From Antitrichia curtipendula (taxonomy: Eukaryota > Streptophyta > Bryopsida > Hypnales > Leucodontaceae), in assembly GCA_951230915.1 (NCBI GenBank), contig OX579640.1, positions 16,636,981-16,700,980 of the forward strand: a DNA stretch of 64,000 nt. Direction: 5' to 3'. This document shows, one piece after another, positions 11,164-23,036 of the stretch; the first letter of the stretch is position 1; each line of letters begins with the position of its first letter. Under the pieces are notes generated by a model, which ran no database searches, was not told where the DNA came from, and saw nothing but the letters and a program-made list of their open reading frames with translations. The position numbers and the translations under genes are program-made.

Positions 11164-11455
11164 TGTTGAAATCACCACTCATAAACTCGGCTCTTCTCTG
11201 TTCATCCAGGCACTCCCATTCATCCTTTGTATAACGGACAGGTAGATTAGTCAATAACAGCTATACCTGTATCACTAATTAGAGTTAGTGCTAATGTTAC
11301 GTTTAGAAGTAGTAGCTACTGTAACTGAATTACCTTAGACTAGCCTCCTTCCTGCTTAGACAAGATAACCATTGTGTATAAAGGAGTTCCTGACTATGCT
11401 AATTACAATTCGGCTTAAGGCCAATTCACACAGAGCTGGTGTGTTATGTTCATCA
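11164..11455 (+). repeat. 3' LTR of the Copia element
   Basis: 292 bp with TG...CA ends, colinear with the 5' LTR and differing at seven single positions without indels. It is followed by the CCCCC target duplication. Confidence 0.95.
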
Positions 11456-11928
11456 CCCCCAAGGACTTCCTAGGCAAGCTTCTTATCAAACTTTCCTAGA
11501 CAGACACTGGCTTCAGTTCATTTGTTTATGTTTATGTCATGAACATCACCAACTCCATGAAACCGGGATTCCCAAAACTTTTATTATAATTCTGGGGTTT
11601 GACATATTGCTAGAGTCCAGACTTGAGTGATTGAAATTCAATTCAACTTCATTTGAGTTTGTCTCTGCATGGCGACATCCTCTGAACTTGGAACTTGCTG
11701 CCAATCCATCACTCACTGTCTTTCTTCAGCTGAATCGACTGAAAGATGTTTCCCATGATATGGGTCCAAATGTGCATGAAATTATGTGCATGAAATTTGT
11801 TGGTCTATCATTGGAGAAAGTCGCATGTCAGTTTGAATTTGCACGTCCGCTCGAATATGCGTGTAAATGGTTCTTTTGGGGGACCTTTTTAATCAGATTG
11901 TTCCTCCTTATTGTGTTTATTATAACTC
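11456..11928. other. Intergenic DNA right of the Copia element
   Basis: No recognised gene. The plus-strand frames at 11439-11630 and 11631-11939 are short, overlap element boundaries and resemble no family. This was continuous with the DNA left of 5545 before the Copia insertion. Confidence 0.35.
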
Positions 11929-12158
11929 TTAACCCTTAAACGTCGAGGCGGACGTTTTGCGTCCGACGAATGACAAGAGAATCTCATGTGTAGGATAGAA
12001 GTGCAACTATTCATCCTCCAAATTTTGTGGGAAAAGAGAAGATCATATACAGTACTTTGACTTCCAATGAGTGCTTTTGCATTATTGTAATCCAACAATT
12101 CACACGGTGTTAAGACAAATGATTTCCATGGTTATGAGCCCATTGTTGAAGGATTAAA
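11929..12158 (-). repeat. 230-bp TIR repeat family, copy A
   Basis: A reverse-orientation copy of the repeat also found at 34046-34272 and 62051-62280. The shared core includes the word ATAGTTGCACTT and its surroundings, read on the minus strand here. The ends are imperfect inverted repeats of the form TTAACCCTTAAACG / TTTAATCCTTCAAC, and the flanking or terminal TTA suggests a Tourist/PIF-like MITE. It is non-coding. Confidence 0.6.
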
Positions 12159-15100
12159 CAACAGATCCACCCCAAAGGCTTGGGCTGGGTTCTTCAAGAA
12201 AACTCTTCCAGCACTCAACTACATGTGAACTTCTTTGGTATCATTCTCTTTGTCTTTACAAGATGCATCTATCAATCTAAGTCAGTCTTGGGTTTCGAAT
12301 CAAGTGGAATTTGAACTTGTAATTTTTTGCATTGGAAAGTTTGATAAATTCTTAGAACAGTGGCTTTGAGGTTGTCCATGGCTTTTGAAGAGGGCAGAAG
12401 CTCATCATTGATTGGTCATTTGAACAAGTTACATGAATGCCCATTTAAGAAAGACTCTGAAATCTAAATTGGACAGCCTTCCCAAGACCTCAAATGTCCT
12501 TTAAAGGTTAATTCCAATTGAATCGAAGAAATCATGTGATTTTTGTGTTGGGGCGAACAAGTTGAACACCAAGAGTTGTGTTGGAAAAGGTACAATAGAG
12601 TTTAGAGTACAGTGGAATAGATTATGATGATGAAGTGAATTATCAATAGAAATAATGCAATGGAAACAAGCATAATATACAATTTAGCATTGCGTTCTAT
12701 GAATATTAATTTAGTAAACTTTTATAGTGGGTGAATTAGAACTTTGTCTTTATTTAGTATTAAAGAAAGGATAAACTTATACTTTAAATAGCCTAGTGAG
12801 TGGCTTATATAGTTATATTGAGTGTAAAGTAAAGTGACAACTTTAAGAAGAACCATGTAAATATTGTAAAGTAAAGTGACAACTTTAAGAAAAAACATGT
12901 AAATAGGGATGTGAAAAGAATTGGAATTATAAGTTTTACATTTACATGTAGTCAAAGAACTTGTATATAAGGCTATGTTGGAAAAAAATTATATTTATGT
13001 CCTAACTAGACCATTTAATCCTATGAAAATACATTCACTCCATTATTCCTTTAGTCACTTTACATCACTTAGTAAACTTTGGTAAACAATATCAAGGTAA
13101 TTGATTGTATGGATAGGTGTCTCAGTACTGGCCTCCACTACCTCACTACGAGTCACTAAAATCAAAAGTGACCTTTAATCATAGACCACGTAATCAAGTA
13201 GCCATTTCTCCATGGGCTCTCTCATTGAAAAGCATATGATCTCCATCCTCACTTGTTGAGGCCCAACTTTGAATTAGAAGAACATGTCATCATATGCTTA
13301 GTGATGCCACTTCCGATTGTTCCCTATAATGATTGCTACATTAGAAATCAAAAAATCAAAGTAAAAGGTGGCCTACCAATGGTGTTAGTATGTGAGCCCA
13401 AGAATGCGAGCTTGTGAGCATTGAGCCTACAATATAGGTACCTGTAATATAGATATCCCACACTATAGAAAATATATGTATCATAAACATCTATAATATA
13501 GATATTTGTAACATATATATCCTATAATCATAGACAATTTCTATAGTATATACACCTATAATATAGGTGAGTAGTATTCTAGGATCATGGGCTTACACTC
13601 CTATGCTCACATAATAGCAACCCTCGGTGGCCTACCATAATCTTTTGAAATAAAATACTATAGTAAAAATAATAATTTAATGATAATAATAATTATTTAT
13701 CAAAAAACATTTCCTAAAAATTTGACCTTTATTTTTAGTATTAAAAAGTTTCTAACTCTATATTAAAAGAAGTTCATATAATATAGAAAGCATTTCAAAA
13801 ACAAGCAAAACCTTTACATCACTCATAACAAACAGAAGAAAACATATAAATATATCTATATTTTCAAAAAAGTCCATATATAATGTTTTGTTTAGCTCGG
13901 ACAAATCCATATACTACACTCCAAAAGTTCCATACTCCTATTAAAAGTTGAAAGTTCTTAAACCAACTACATAAATGTCTTTGTAATCAAGTTGTTAAAT
14001 ATTTTGGATTAAAAATTTGTGAAAATCCTTGACCATTTGTGGCCTAAAGTCCTTGTAATGCTCACATTTTCTAAAAACATCTTTGTGACCGGTTTATTGA
14101 GACACACATCCACATAACTACTCATCATTTACAACTTGCCTTGGTCATGGGCCTTAGTAATAGTGACTACAAGGATGAATAATATTCTAAATACGCATGG
14201 AGGTAAGAAATGTATAAAATCAAATAGAGGTGAAATAAAAGGAACTGATTTATTACAAAAATATAAATGTAAGTAGAATAAATGTAGAAAATTATGCACG
14301 TTTAAAAAAATAAATAATCATTTTTTATCTCCTTTAGTGCAAAAAATACTAGAAGAGTTGATCCAAGTTTTTTAAAACAATTTGTATTATTGGTATTCCA
14401 AAATAATCATTAGAAAGATTGTCTTATTCTAAAATATTTAAAATTAAAAATCTCACAAACTTCAAAAATGATTCCAAATGTTATGAAGTAGGAAATTATT
14501 CAAGTGAAAACCTTATGAGATTCATGCATTGATGTAACTTTTGTAAGGTCCAATTATCAATTATCAAACAACCATAAATTTTGTTTGAGGTAATAATATA
14601 AAAACTAAGAATTTGAAAAATGTTTATTTAGGCCATATTCTTTTTATACACAACACGACTTGTTAAAAGTTCTAGTCCCATTCAATCATTCTTTAGTAGA
14701 CCTTTTGTATGTCTTGTCATTCTCCATTAAATTTTTTTTTGTCTTTCTACTCTTTTGAATTCACTTGCTTCATTGAAGGGTCATGAGGCTAGAAGTGTTG
14801 TTGTTTGAAGTGTTCTTTTTTTTTTGTAGTATTATGATTTATAGAGTCAATGTTTTGTATAAATTTACAAAAATAATAAAACATGAAAATAGTAAAACAT
14901 ATTAGCTTTATGGGAATATAATTTATATATCACTCAATATCCATGATCAAAAGTAATGCTCCACTAAGCTCAAAATGAAGTTTACCAATTTATATATTTG
15001 CAATTGTAATCTTATATATCATTTCCATTCCTAGTGAAGGACCTTGAAGGCTCTAGAGATGAAAACCTTAGAGTACTGAAGTTCATATTCAGAATTAATT

Positions 15101-15779
15101 ATCAAGGCTAAAATCTCATCCAAGGAACTTCTCAATTGTTCAAGAAAGTTTTTAAATATTCAAAAAATAAAAAATTATTACCAACTTAATGAAATGAAGA
15201 AACAAGTATATATATGTACAAAGACATAACCAAAATACATAAAATTTCAAAAAATATTTGGACATTTAAGGTGTTATTGACCTAAAATACATACTCAAAT
15301 TTTAGGTCTAACAAACAAATTTCCAATGCAATGGACTCCTAACAAGCACCCGTGCAAATATTTAGTAAAAGAACATATTTCCTCCTAGGCTTGGAAGGTC
15401 ATATTCAACCATCCGGACAAGTGCGAGATAAAGAGTGAATGGACAGGGTTCACAATGACAATGTGACTTCCACATGAAAACAATTTCCACTGATTTTCAA
15501 TCAACCCATTTCTCAAGAGATGAAAACATAGTTCTTTATTCACATGAAAAAGTTAGTGGATGTTGGATTTTGGTTGTGCTCTACAGAGAGTGAAAGGAAA
15601 CAATGGCATGTTGATTCCAAATGAAGACATAGGGATGAAGATGAGGACAAACCTCACAAATCCAACCGTAAGCACAAGCATCATCAATAGCAGTCAATGT
15701 TTGTCTTGTGAGACATTTACAAGATGTCTTGTGTTTAGCATGTTAGACGTGTACATAGAATATACTCAAATATATTAGC
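12159..15779. other. AT-rich intergenic DNA
   Basis: No gene recognised. Within it are a direct duplication of about 43 bp at 12824-12909 (unit starting TAAAGTAAAGTGACAACTTT) and a stretch at about 13425-13580 built of degenerate ATAATATAG/CTATAATATAG words. The remainder is low-complexity AT-rich sequence with many stop codons in all frames. Confidence 0.45.
12824..12909. repeat. 43-bp direct tandem duplication
   Basis: Two adjacent copies of a unit beginning TAAAGTAAAGTGACAAC, at 12824 and 12867, differ at only a few bases. Confidence 0.8.
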
Positions 15780-16164
15780 GGTAGTCACACCTTCTTCCCC
15801 AGGCAGGTGAATAATGGAGAATGACAAATTCATGAGGGTTTGGAGGAGCCAATGGGGAGCCACGGTGGGTGAAGGTGTGCCCCCCCCCCCCCCCCCCCCC
15901 GAGTTGTTTGGAGAACAAGAGTGGAGAATCGGAGACCAACATTTGACATGGAGCGTAGGATGAACATGAAGACAATGCACAACGCAAGATGGAGAATATA
16001 CTTAAATGAACAAGTCTTCACCACTCCCATTATTCACCTCCAAAGGTGAAGACTAGGAATGCAAAAGATATAACTAGTTAAGAATACCCTGGTGAAGCCA
16101 ACCTTAAGCTGCCACATCTCCATTCTCCATTCTCCAAGTGCAAAGTGAAGAAGGTGTGACCACC
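15780..16164. mobile_element. Possible TIR element containing a 21-base C run
   Basis: GGTAGTCACACCTTCTTC at 15780-15797 is mirrored by GAAGAAGGTGTGACCACC at 16147-16164 (17 of 18 bases complementary), giving 18-bp inverted termini around a 385-bp interior. Weaker inverted similarity (GGAGAAT / ATTCTCC words) extends inward. A run of 21 cytosines occupies 15880-15900. I cannot find a clear target duplication, so the element call is tentative. The right terminus is duplicated within the tandem repeat that follows. Confidence 0.45.
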
Positions 16165-16433
16165 CCTACTGTGCATGTTTTCAAATGTTTTTTAATATTC
16201 TTGATAGAGTCTGAATTTATCGTCTGTTTAGACTCCTTTTATGTTTCCTGTTGCTTCAGCATTTCAGAACGCCAGTTTGTGGAAAAGTGCAAAGTGAAGA
16301 AGGTGTGACCACCCCTACTGTGCATGTTTTCAAATGTTTTTTAATATTCTTGATAGAGTCTGAATTTATCGTCTGTTTAGACTCCTTTTATGTTTCCTGT
16401 TGCTTCAGCATTTCAGAACGCCAGTTTGTGGAA
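16136..16433. repeat. 149-bp tandem duplication, identical copies
   Basis: 16136-16284 and 16285-16433 appear identical by eye over 149 bp. The unit begins AAGTGCAAAGTGAAGAAGG and ends with CCAGTTTGTGGAA. The absence of differences points to a very recent duplication, or an assembly artefact. Confidence 0.92.
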
Positions 16434-17081
16434 GTAGCTCAAGGACTTAGAAGCAGAATAATCTCTATATGCTAACACGCCGGTCATCTCTGGTTGTTTA
16501 CTTCGCCAGAGCTTCGGGTTTCAATTGGAACTGCAATGTGATTTGGCTGATAAGTCTCTTCACGCCAACTGGAATCTACTTGTATTTTCCCAAGTGGTTA
16601 CAAGTCTTAACCAGTTTCTTCAGCTTAGAGGTTTTGTGATTGCACAGTTTTGGCCTTGTCTTGATTACGACATTTACTTCAAGTGGTCACCCCCAAAAGA
16701 TGTCTAAAAGATTAAGATATTCTCAAAAAGTTGCTCCTCGTAAGCTATGACAGTGGATGGAGCACTATCCCTGATTGCAGCTAGTTAATGAACTATGAAC
16801 ACCTGGCCCAACGTCTACCTGTCAGTCCTCCTTTAGAGTTCTTGTTTAGTTCAGCAACCACTGTTATGTAATCCACAATCCTCCTCTCCTTGTATAATTA
16901 CATAATTGTATACCCAAGAGTCAAGGCATCATTCCAAGGTGTCACATTGCCTCCCTAAAGGATTTTATGAGGAAACAATCTTGGAGAACTTCGATGAGGC
17001 AATTAACATGGAAGTACACCTTTTACAATATCAACTCGTGCTTTGTGAAATTCTAATGTGTAAACAGGTGCCTAGGCTTAC
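16434..17081. other. Region with exon-like fragments, unidentified
   Basis: The plus-strand frame at 16525-16707 (ending in YDIYFKWSPP) and the frame ending at 16475 (RQFVEVAQGLRSR) look more protein-like than their surroundings, but I recognise no family and can build no complete gene. They may be remnants of a gene disrupted by the adjacent duplication. Confidence 0.25.
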
Positions 17082-17203
17082 CTTTTCTCCACTAATCCTG
17101 CTGCAACAATCTTCTTGATAACAGAAGGATGCGCATCATAAAACACTCCATTTCCCTCTTGCAGAACCGTGGCATTTTCTAGACAAATAAGCGATAGATC
17201 GAC
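17082..17203 (-). other. Exon-like segment of an unknown gene
   Basis: On the minus strand a TTTGCCAG acceptor and an AG|GTAAGC donor bracket 122 bp that is open in one frame and reads like real protein (for example NGVFYDAHPSVIKKIVAAGL). I do not recognise the family. It lies about 370 bp downstream of the AsnRS stop codon on the same strand. It could be an exon of a separate, partly lost gene, an alternative 3' exon, or chance. Confidence 0.3.
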
Positions 17204-17570
17204 CTGGCAAATCACAGAACTTGAATCTTCACATTCCATAAGCAGAATTGAGCCGAATTTCAAGACGAGTCCGCCGCCAACCCTTCTTTCTCTTGCAACC
17301 CCCCATTCCATCGCGTACACATGTGGCAATGGCCACCTCTGTGCGTACATAGCGCTTACTAAATCTAATAATATGCATATGTTCAGATGACATAAGCATA
17401 CAAAAGGTCAGTCTACCTCCTTTACAATGCACCAGGAAGCGCTCGGTCACAAAGAGCTTCCACATAAATAATGCTACACATTGAGCATTGACATATCTAC
17501 TATAATCCACAGCAGCCTGCTGCAGTCTAGTCTTGCTCCAGACTCTGCCCAAATTCCACAACGGCATTCA

Positions 17571-20083
17571 TCAAAGCTCTGCCTTGCCTGGATACCTAGG
17601 GAATGGGATCACATCCCTGATGTTCTCCAATCCTGTCGCAAACAGAATCATGCGCTCAAACCCTAGCCCAAACCCAGCATGCTTAACTGTTCCGTGTCGC
17701 CTCAGGTCAATGTACCACTCATACGGCTCCAGGGGTAAGTTCATCTCTTTCAACCTGCACACCTCGGCGACCAATCTCACTCATCATCCACCATAAAATC
17801 CACGAGGCAACACAACCACTTCAAATTTACATTATAAATTCATCTCTGCCTCAACCTCTCAAGTTTGTTGCATATCTGTCTCATGGATCATTCATCCAAC
17901 GTCATTCCAGGCATTATAATGTACAAATATTATGGTGTTACACACAATTTGAAACAATTATCATACCTTCCTTCAAGAACATCTAGCCGCTCCTCTCTCT
18001 GACTTCCACCGGCCAGCTCTCCAACCTGCTCACCAAAGACACATGTTATGGGACAAAACTGATGTGGTCCTCAATTCTTACGTAAAAGGGTGTAAACTGA
18101 GCACATGACTGGTAAAACAATCCGGACCTTGGGAACAAGCACATCCATCGCAGCCACAGTCTTCCCATCATCGTTCAGGCGCATGTAAAACGCCTTGATG
18201 TCCTTCGGGTAGTTGTATACAATCACTGGCTTCTTATATATCTCCTCCGTCAAATACCTGCACAGCGCAGTTCATCGACCTCACCACCCACATCACAGAA
18301 ATTTTACAAAACAGAACATCTCACCAATAACAATAGGACCCTCGCCCAATACAACAGTTGGCTCTTTCACTCACCTCTCGTGCTCTGACGCTAGATCAAT
18401 TCCCCATTTCACCTTGTTTTCAAACTTCTTCTCCGTCACCTGTTCCTCGTCAAACACAAATACCGCTCTTGTAAGAAAATGTCTTGGGACCATAATCACA
18501 CTTGTGAGCGTCACGACAAGTGCAGAAAGTCGATCAGACTACCCGACCTTACCTTCTCTAGAATCTCGATGGCTTCGGTATACGTGATGCGCTCGAACGG
18601 GGTGGAGGCCACCATCTGCAGACGATCCACTGCGGTCTTGTCGTACAAGCTTGACAGGAACTTCATGTCTTCCAAACAATGGTCAAGCAACCACTGACAC
18701 ATAAATCTCACGAAATCTTCTGCACAGTTCATGTCATCCTGAAGGTCGGCAAACGCAATCTCCGGCTCGATCATCCAGAATTCGGCCAAGTGCCTCGACG
18801 TATGTGAATTTTCCGCCCGGAAGGTAGGCCCGAACGTGTAGACGTTACTCAGTGCACATGCGAACGTCTCCACTTGCAACTGCCCTGACACCGTCAAAAA
18901 CGCCTGCCGGGCGAAGAAATCCGCGGTGTAATCGACCTGACCATCTTCTTTTTTCGGTAGCCCCGGCTTCAAACTGGCCTGTGATTCAAGTTGAGAAGCG
19001 TGATCTTTGGCTTTCATAAGAGCCTGCAAATCCGTCGGCAACATTAAGGGACGTATAGATGCACGAACGGGAGAACCTACTGCAAAGCCGACATTAGGGT
19101 TAAGGATTAAAGGTGTTCCTCTCCACCACTCCCTATCCTATTCAATCCGATTGCCTGGGGTCCTAAAATATTAACCATGGCATAGTTTGAATGCGTGACA
19201 AGTGTGCAACAGTCGATTAATGGAAAGTGTGCAGAATAGTCCCCAGTGTCATTTCATCGAAGGTCATACTAAAAAGGTATGAAAGTACCTGCACAGATGG
19301 TTCAATTTCCTTCTTGCTCTTCTTCTGCGCCTTGAGCTCTTTCACGAGCTCTGCTTTCTCTGCTACGGCAGCTTGCGCTGCTTCCACCTCGGCCTGACTG
19401 GGAGGAGGATGCGCCGCATACTCGCGGTCTCTTCGTTCGCCCTCGCTGAACAACGTCGTCACTTGGAACATCTCCCCGGCCCCCTCGCAGTCGCTGGTGG
19501 TGATGATGGGCGTGTGCACCCACATGAAGCCGTTCTTGTCGAAGAAGGTGTGCGTGGCCAGCGCCAACGCGTGCCGGATCCTCGCGACGCACGAAATCGT
19601 ATTGGTGCGAGCCCGCAGGTGCAATTGGCTGCGGAGAGATTCCAGGGACAACCTGGCCTTGGCGATGGGGTACTTGGCGGCGTTCACGTTGCCCACATGC
19701 ACGATTTTGTCCACCAGGAGTTCTACTTTCTGTTTCTTGTCTTCTGGAGGCTTCACGAGTTCGCCTTCTACCAAAATGCTGGTTCCGGTCAGTGTCAGTT
19801 GCCTCTCGGCGGCCACAGTCGCGTCCACCAACACCTGCATGTTCCCAATCCAAGAGCCGTCGTTCACTTCCAGAAACGCGGAAGCAGTCTTGCCCATCAC
19901 GCGGCCCGTCTTCACCCAACCGCCAATCGTGACCTTCTGCCCGATGAGGCCCACTCCGCCATCAGGGCGACCGAGGATGGACTTAATGAAGACGCGGCCA
20001 CTGTACTTCGAGTTCGACACCATCTCCCGCTCCCCTGCCAAACTCGAAGTTCCCTCGACCTCCTTCACCTCCGTCAACCCCAT
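17571..20083 (-). CDS. SYNC1: Asparaginyl-tRNA synthetase, cytosolic type
   Basis: Charges tRNA-Asn with asparagine using ATP; class IIb, expected in the cytosol because no transit peptide is visible. Six exons: 19289-20083, 18553-19023, 18375-18439, 18128-18257, 17967-18025, 17571-17754. Every junction is GT-AG and in frame, giving 567 residues, close to the plant family's usual size. Residues of about 45-130 form the N-terminal OB-fold anticodon-binding domain ([11 protein letters not shown]). A plant-type linker rich in Ala/Glu/Lys interrupts the catalytic domain around 230-290. Motif 2 is FRAEN (about 333-337) followed by [11 protein letters not shown]. Motif 3 is GFGLGFER (about 534-541), and the protein ends [14 protein letters not shown]. 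The start at 20083 has good context (GCGATGG). An acceptor at 19023 keeps the frame; a nearer upstream acceptor (about 19064-19070) would not. Confidence 0.94.
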
Positions 20084-20420
20084 CGCTCCTTTCTGGGAAC
20101 AACGCAAGTGCAGTGGCGTCGCCTTGAGCTCAACACACCATCAAACCCGATCCCGAACAACGAAACCCTAAATCCCAGAAAACCTCGGCACTGATACGAG
20201 TAAAATCGATCCCCTCTGAAAACTTTCCAACGCCAGTGCAGTGGCGAACACGACACCGCCTTGAGCTCAAAACACCATCAAACCCGATCCTGGAGAACAG
20301 AACCCTAACCCTAGAAACCTCGGCACTGATACTCCAGTCGATCCTCTGGAAACACAATGACCTTCAGCTCAACTATCAAACCCTAAACCCCAGGAACCTT
20401 CTGCACTGGTACGAATAAAG
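20084..20420 (-). promoter_or_regulatory. AsnRS upstream region with three degenerate tandem units and telo-boxes
   Basis: Directly upstream of the start codon a unit of about 130 bp is repeated. GTGCAGTGGCG recurs at about 20108 and 20236, CTTGAGCTCAA follows in each, and CTCGGCACTGATAC recurs at about 20183 and 20318. A shorter third unit follows at about 20350-20410. Each unit contains an AAACCCTAA/AACCCTAA telo-box (about 20163, 20302, 20375). Telo-boxes are common in promoters of plant translation-machinery genes, which fits AsnRS. Where transcription starts is not visible. Confidence 0.6.
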
Positions 20421-21533
20421 AGAAACGGAATGCGCATTCGTTCGCCTCGAGTTCCCCTAGCGTTCCCCGAGCCCTAATGACACGTCATCTACACCATTTA
20501 CCGTCTGTCCTCCTTGACTTAGAGCATGCTCAGCGGGGGCCTCTACATTTTCACTTCAAAGTACGGTTTCATCTTTAGAAGAGACTAGTCTCCATTTTCG
20601 GTACACCTACATTACTTGGAAAATGCCATAATTTACTCATACAATGTCCAAATGATGCATGCTATAGTGCACTTGGCTCTTCTTTCACCTATTGATAAAA
20701 TCCAACCAAATACTTCAATTTTTTCAAACATTAGCCACCCCTATTAGAGAATCAAAAACATACTACAAACTTGCAAACAATGTATTTATTTTGTCGTTTT
20801 CATGAAATAAAATAATTTAACCACTTTATTGGAAGAATCAAACCAAAATCATTCTAAAAACTTGCAAACAATATTGTTATTTTTCTTGTGATTATAAAAT
20901 TAATCAAATTAAACCATGTACAAGAAAATTCCGCAAGACTTTTAAGAAAAAACTTGCCTACAAAATGGTGCCAATTCTACTATGTAGCTCTATTTTGTTT
21001 TGGAAGTTTTTTGAAATTTCTCCATGTTTGAAGTTTCACTAATCTCTTTTTAGTTACTTATTACCCACTTCTTTTGAAAGGTCCAATATCTAACCCCTGT
21101 ACTAGGATTGTGCCAAAAATTGAACTACAATAAAAGGAGCATAATTTGCTATGTAGTATATTTTACCTTGTAATGTTGCACCAACCTCCAAATGGTCAAT
21201 GGATGACTTTTTAGATTTGTAGAAATAAAGAATGTAATTATTGATCCAAGAATTGGATCATTTGTGGCAAAGTATCTTGATACTAGGTCTTGTCCTTTCA
21301 AGGTTAAAGTGGATTAATTTTAATTGTATAAATATCTGTGGATTGTCAAAAGGAAATGACAAACAACATGTTGTGAATAATAAGTTTTGGACATTTTCAT
21401 AATCACTCATGATATTTTTAATCTAAACTATAGCTTGGAGCAAGTTTGATGAACCTTGGACCTACATCGAAATTTGAAGAATTTAATTTTTCTATTAAGC
21501 AATTGGTATATTAAAATGCAGTGTTATCAAATA
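20421..21533. other. Intergenic AT-rich DNA
   Basis: Between the AsnRS promoter and the first Stowaway-like element. No gene, RNA gene or clear repeat was seen. Confidence 0.45.
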
Positions 21534-22117
21534 CTACCTCCATCCCATAATGATCTTCCTATTGGCCTTAATTTTATGTCCCAAAATGATCTTCATGTTG
21601 CACTTTGTAATACTATAATAGGTCAAATTTGGCTTTTGGAGATTGAGATAATTTAATTGCTTTTTGGGACAAGCAAAACAACCTTGAGTAGTAGTTCCCC
21701 CTCCATCCATGCAATCATCAATCGAAATACAAATGAAATGATTGGAGAGATCAATCTACAATGTTCATTTTTATTTTTTGCACTTCTTTGAGTATTTTCC
21801 AATTGAAGGAGATGAAGCTTTCGGAGGCAAAATGAAGGTCCAAACATCATCTTGGGTACATACTAAATGCCCATAAAATAAAAATCTCAGACTCAACAAT
21901 TAAATGTCCATTGGTGCTCTTTAAAAATGCCCAAAAAATTCCACTTTTCAATACCTCTAAACTACACTTTGAAAAGGGCTTTGAAGCTCAAAGTTTTTTG
22001 GACGCTAAGAGTGCACCAAACTCTATTTACAATGCGAAATACGTCTTTAAAATGTTATTTTCAGCCTTAATTCAAAACAATTTGTCCAATAGGAAAATCA
22101 TTTTGGGACAGAGGTAG
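21534..22117. mobile_element. Stowaway-like (Tc1/mariner) non-autonomous element, copy 1
   Basis: 584 bp, flanked by TA on both sides (21532-21533 and 22118-22119). The ends are CTACCTCCATCCCATAATG at the left and the inverse CATTTTGGGACAGAGGTAG at the right. They match the CTCCCTCYGTCCCAAAAT-type termini of plant Stowaway/mariner MITEs. The interior is non-coding. It is homologous along its length to 23037-23828. Confidence 0.87.
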
Positions 22118-23036
22118 TATGTCATTAAACGACACATAGTGGATAATAAACCTCATGCCTACATAATGGGACAATCTTTCTATGTATATTTTTAATTAGT
22201 CTTTAGTGAAACACAAACATTCCTATAGATGTTCTTGTAGATATATAGTTGTAGCATTAGATGATACTCATTTATGAATATAATTCCAAGATTCTTGAAT
22301 AAATATTCCTATTGATGTAAAAAAGGTATTTTTAATACTCCTCTGCTTTGACAATTTAATAGGCCCTATATGTTTTGAACACCTTACTTCTTCTATTGTA
22401 ATAATAACTCGAGGAATGAGCAAATTAGTGAGTTGAGGATCTTCTTTTAGGTGAAGAATGTACATCTAAAAGTGTTCAAATAAGCATCTCAACATGGATC
22501 TAATGATTAGATTCCATTAATTTTTGTTTGATAACTAAATGATAATTCCAAGATTTTAGCATGTATTTAATAAATATCATAATACCTTATAAAAAATTGT
22601 GATTTCTTTAATATTTATAATAAGCGTCAAGGTGTGTTTAATATTAACCTAGCATCTCACCTTCATTTTGTGTTCATTTTTCAGAAGAATCTACAAGAAA
22701 TATTTTTAGGATAGAATTACGTACAACTAATTGTAGCTATTTTAATAAAGTGTGCTTTACACTCTTTTTAATTCAATCAATTTTCAATAATACTAATAGT
22801 ATGTTTCTACATGGTGTAATAAAAAATTTGGATTTTGATCTTTACACTATTCCATGAAATAGCTCCTTCAATCTTGATCTTCTACAATTATTTTTCATAC
22901 CATAGAAGGTTCCTAAATGTAATCTCAAACTTCAAAATGTAGAAATTTTATCTTTGATTCAACATCATTTTTTTAGAATAACACCAATACCACTTAGTTC
23001 AATTATTGAGTCCCTCACTAGTAATACTATTTTATA
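22118..23036. other. Intergenic AT-rich DNA between two Stowaway-like copies
   Basis: No gene recognised; stops are frequent in all frames and no further repeat stands out. Confidence 0.45.

Larger units (their letters stand above)
5550..11455 (+). mobile_element. Ty1/Copia LTR retrotransposon, complete but defective
   Basis: A 5.9-kb element bounded by two 292-bp LTRs and a perfect 5-bp target duplication (CCCCC at 5545-5549 and 11456-11460). A primer binding site complementary to initiator Met-tRNA starts directly after the 5' LTR, and a purine tract precedes the 3' LTR. The order gag, zinc knuckle, protease, integrase, reverse transcriptase, RNase H is the Copia order. Seven differences between the LTRs (about 97.6% identity) indicate a moderately recent insertion. 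It can no longer be autonomous: pol has a frameshift, a 338-bp MITE insertion, two stop codons and lost catalytic residues. Between pol and the 3' LTR lies an extra segment of about 600 bp carrying an antisense host-gene fragment. Confidence 0.95.

Noticed and set aside
15735..16030. Glycine-rich minus-strand ORFs
   Set aside because: Created by the 21-base C run; not protein-like otherwise.
19373..20194. 273- and 224-codon plus-strand ORFs
   Set aside because: Antisense to AsnRS exon 1, whose coding content is well supported. Long antisense frames arise from its GC-rich codon use.
20520..20550. GAGCATGCTCAGCGGGG, resembling a Tourist MITE terminus
   Set aside because: No inverted partner or target duplication was found within several kilobases.
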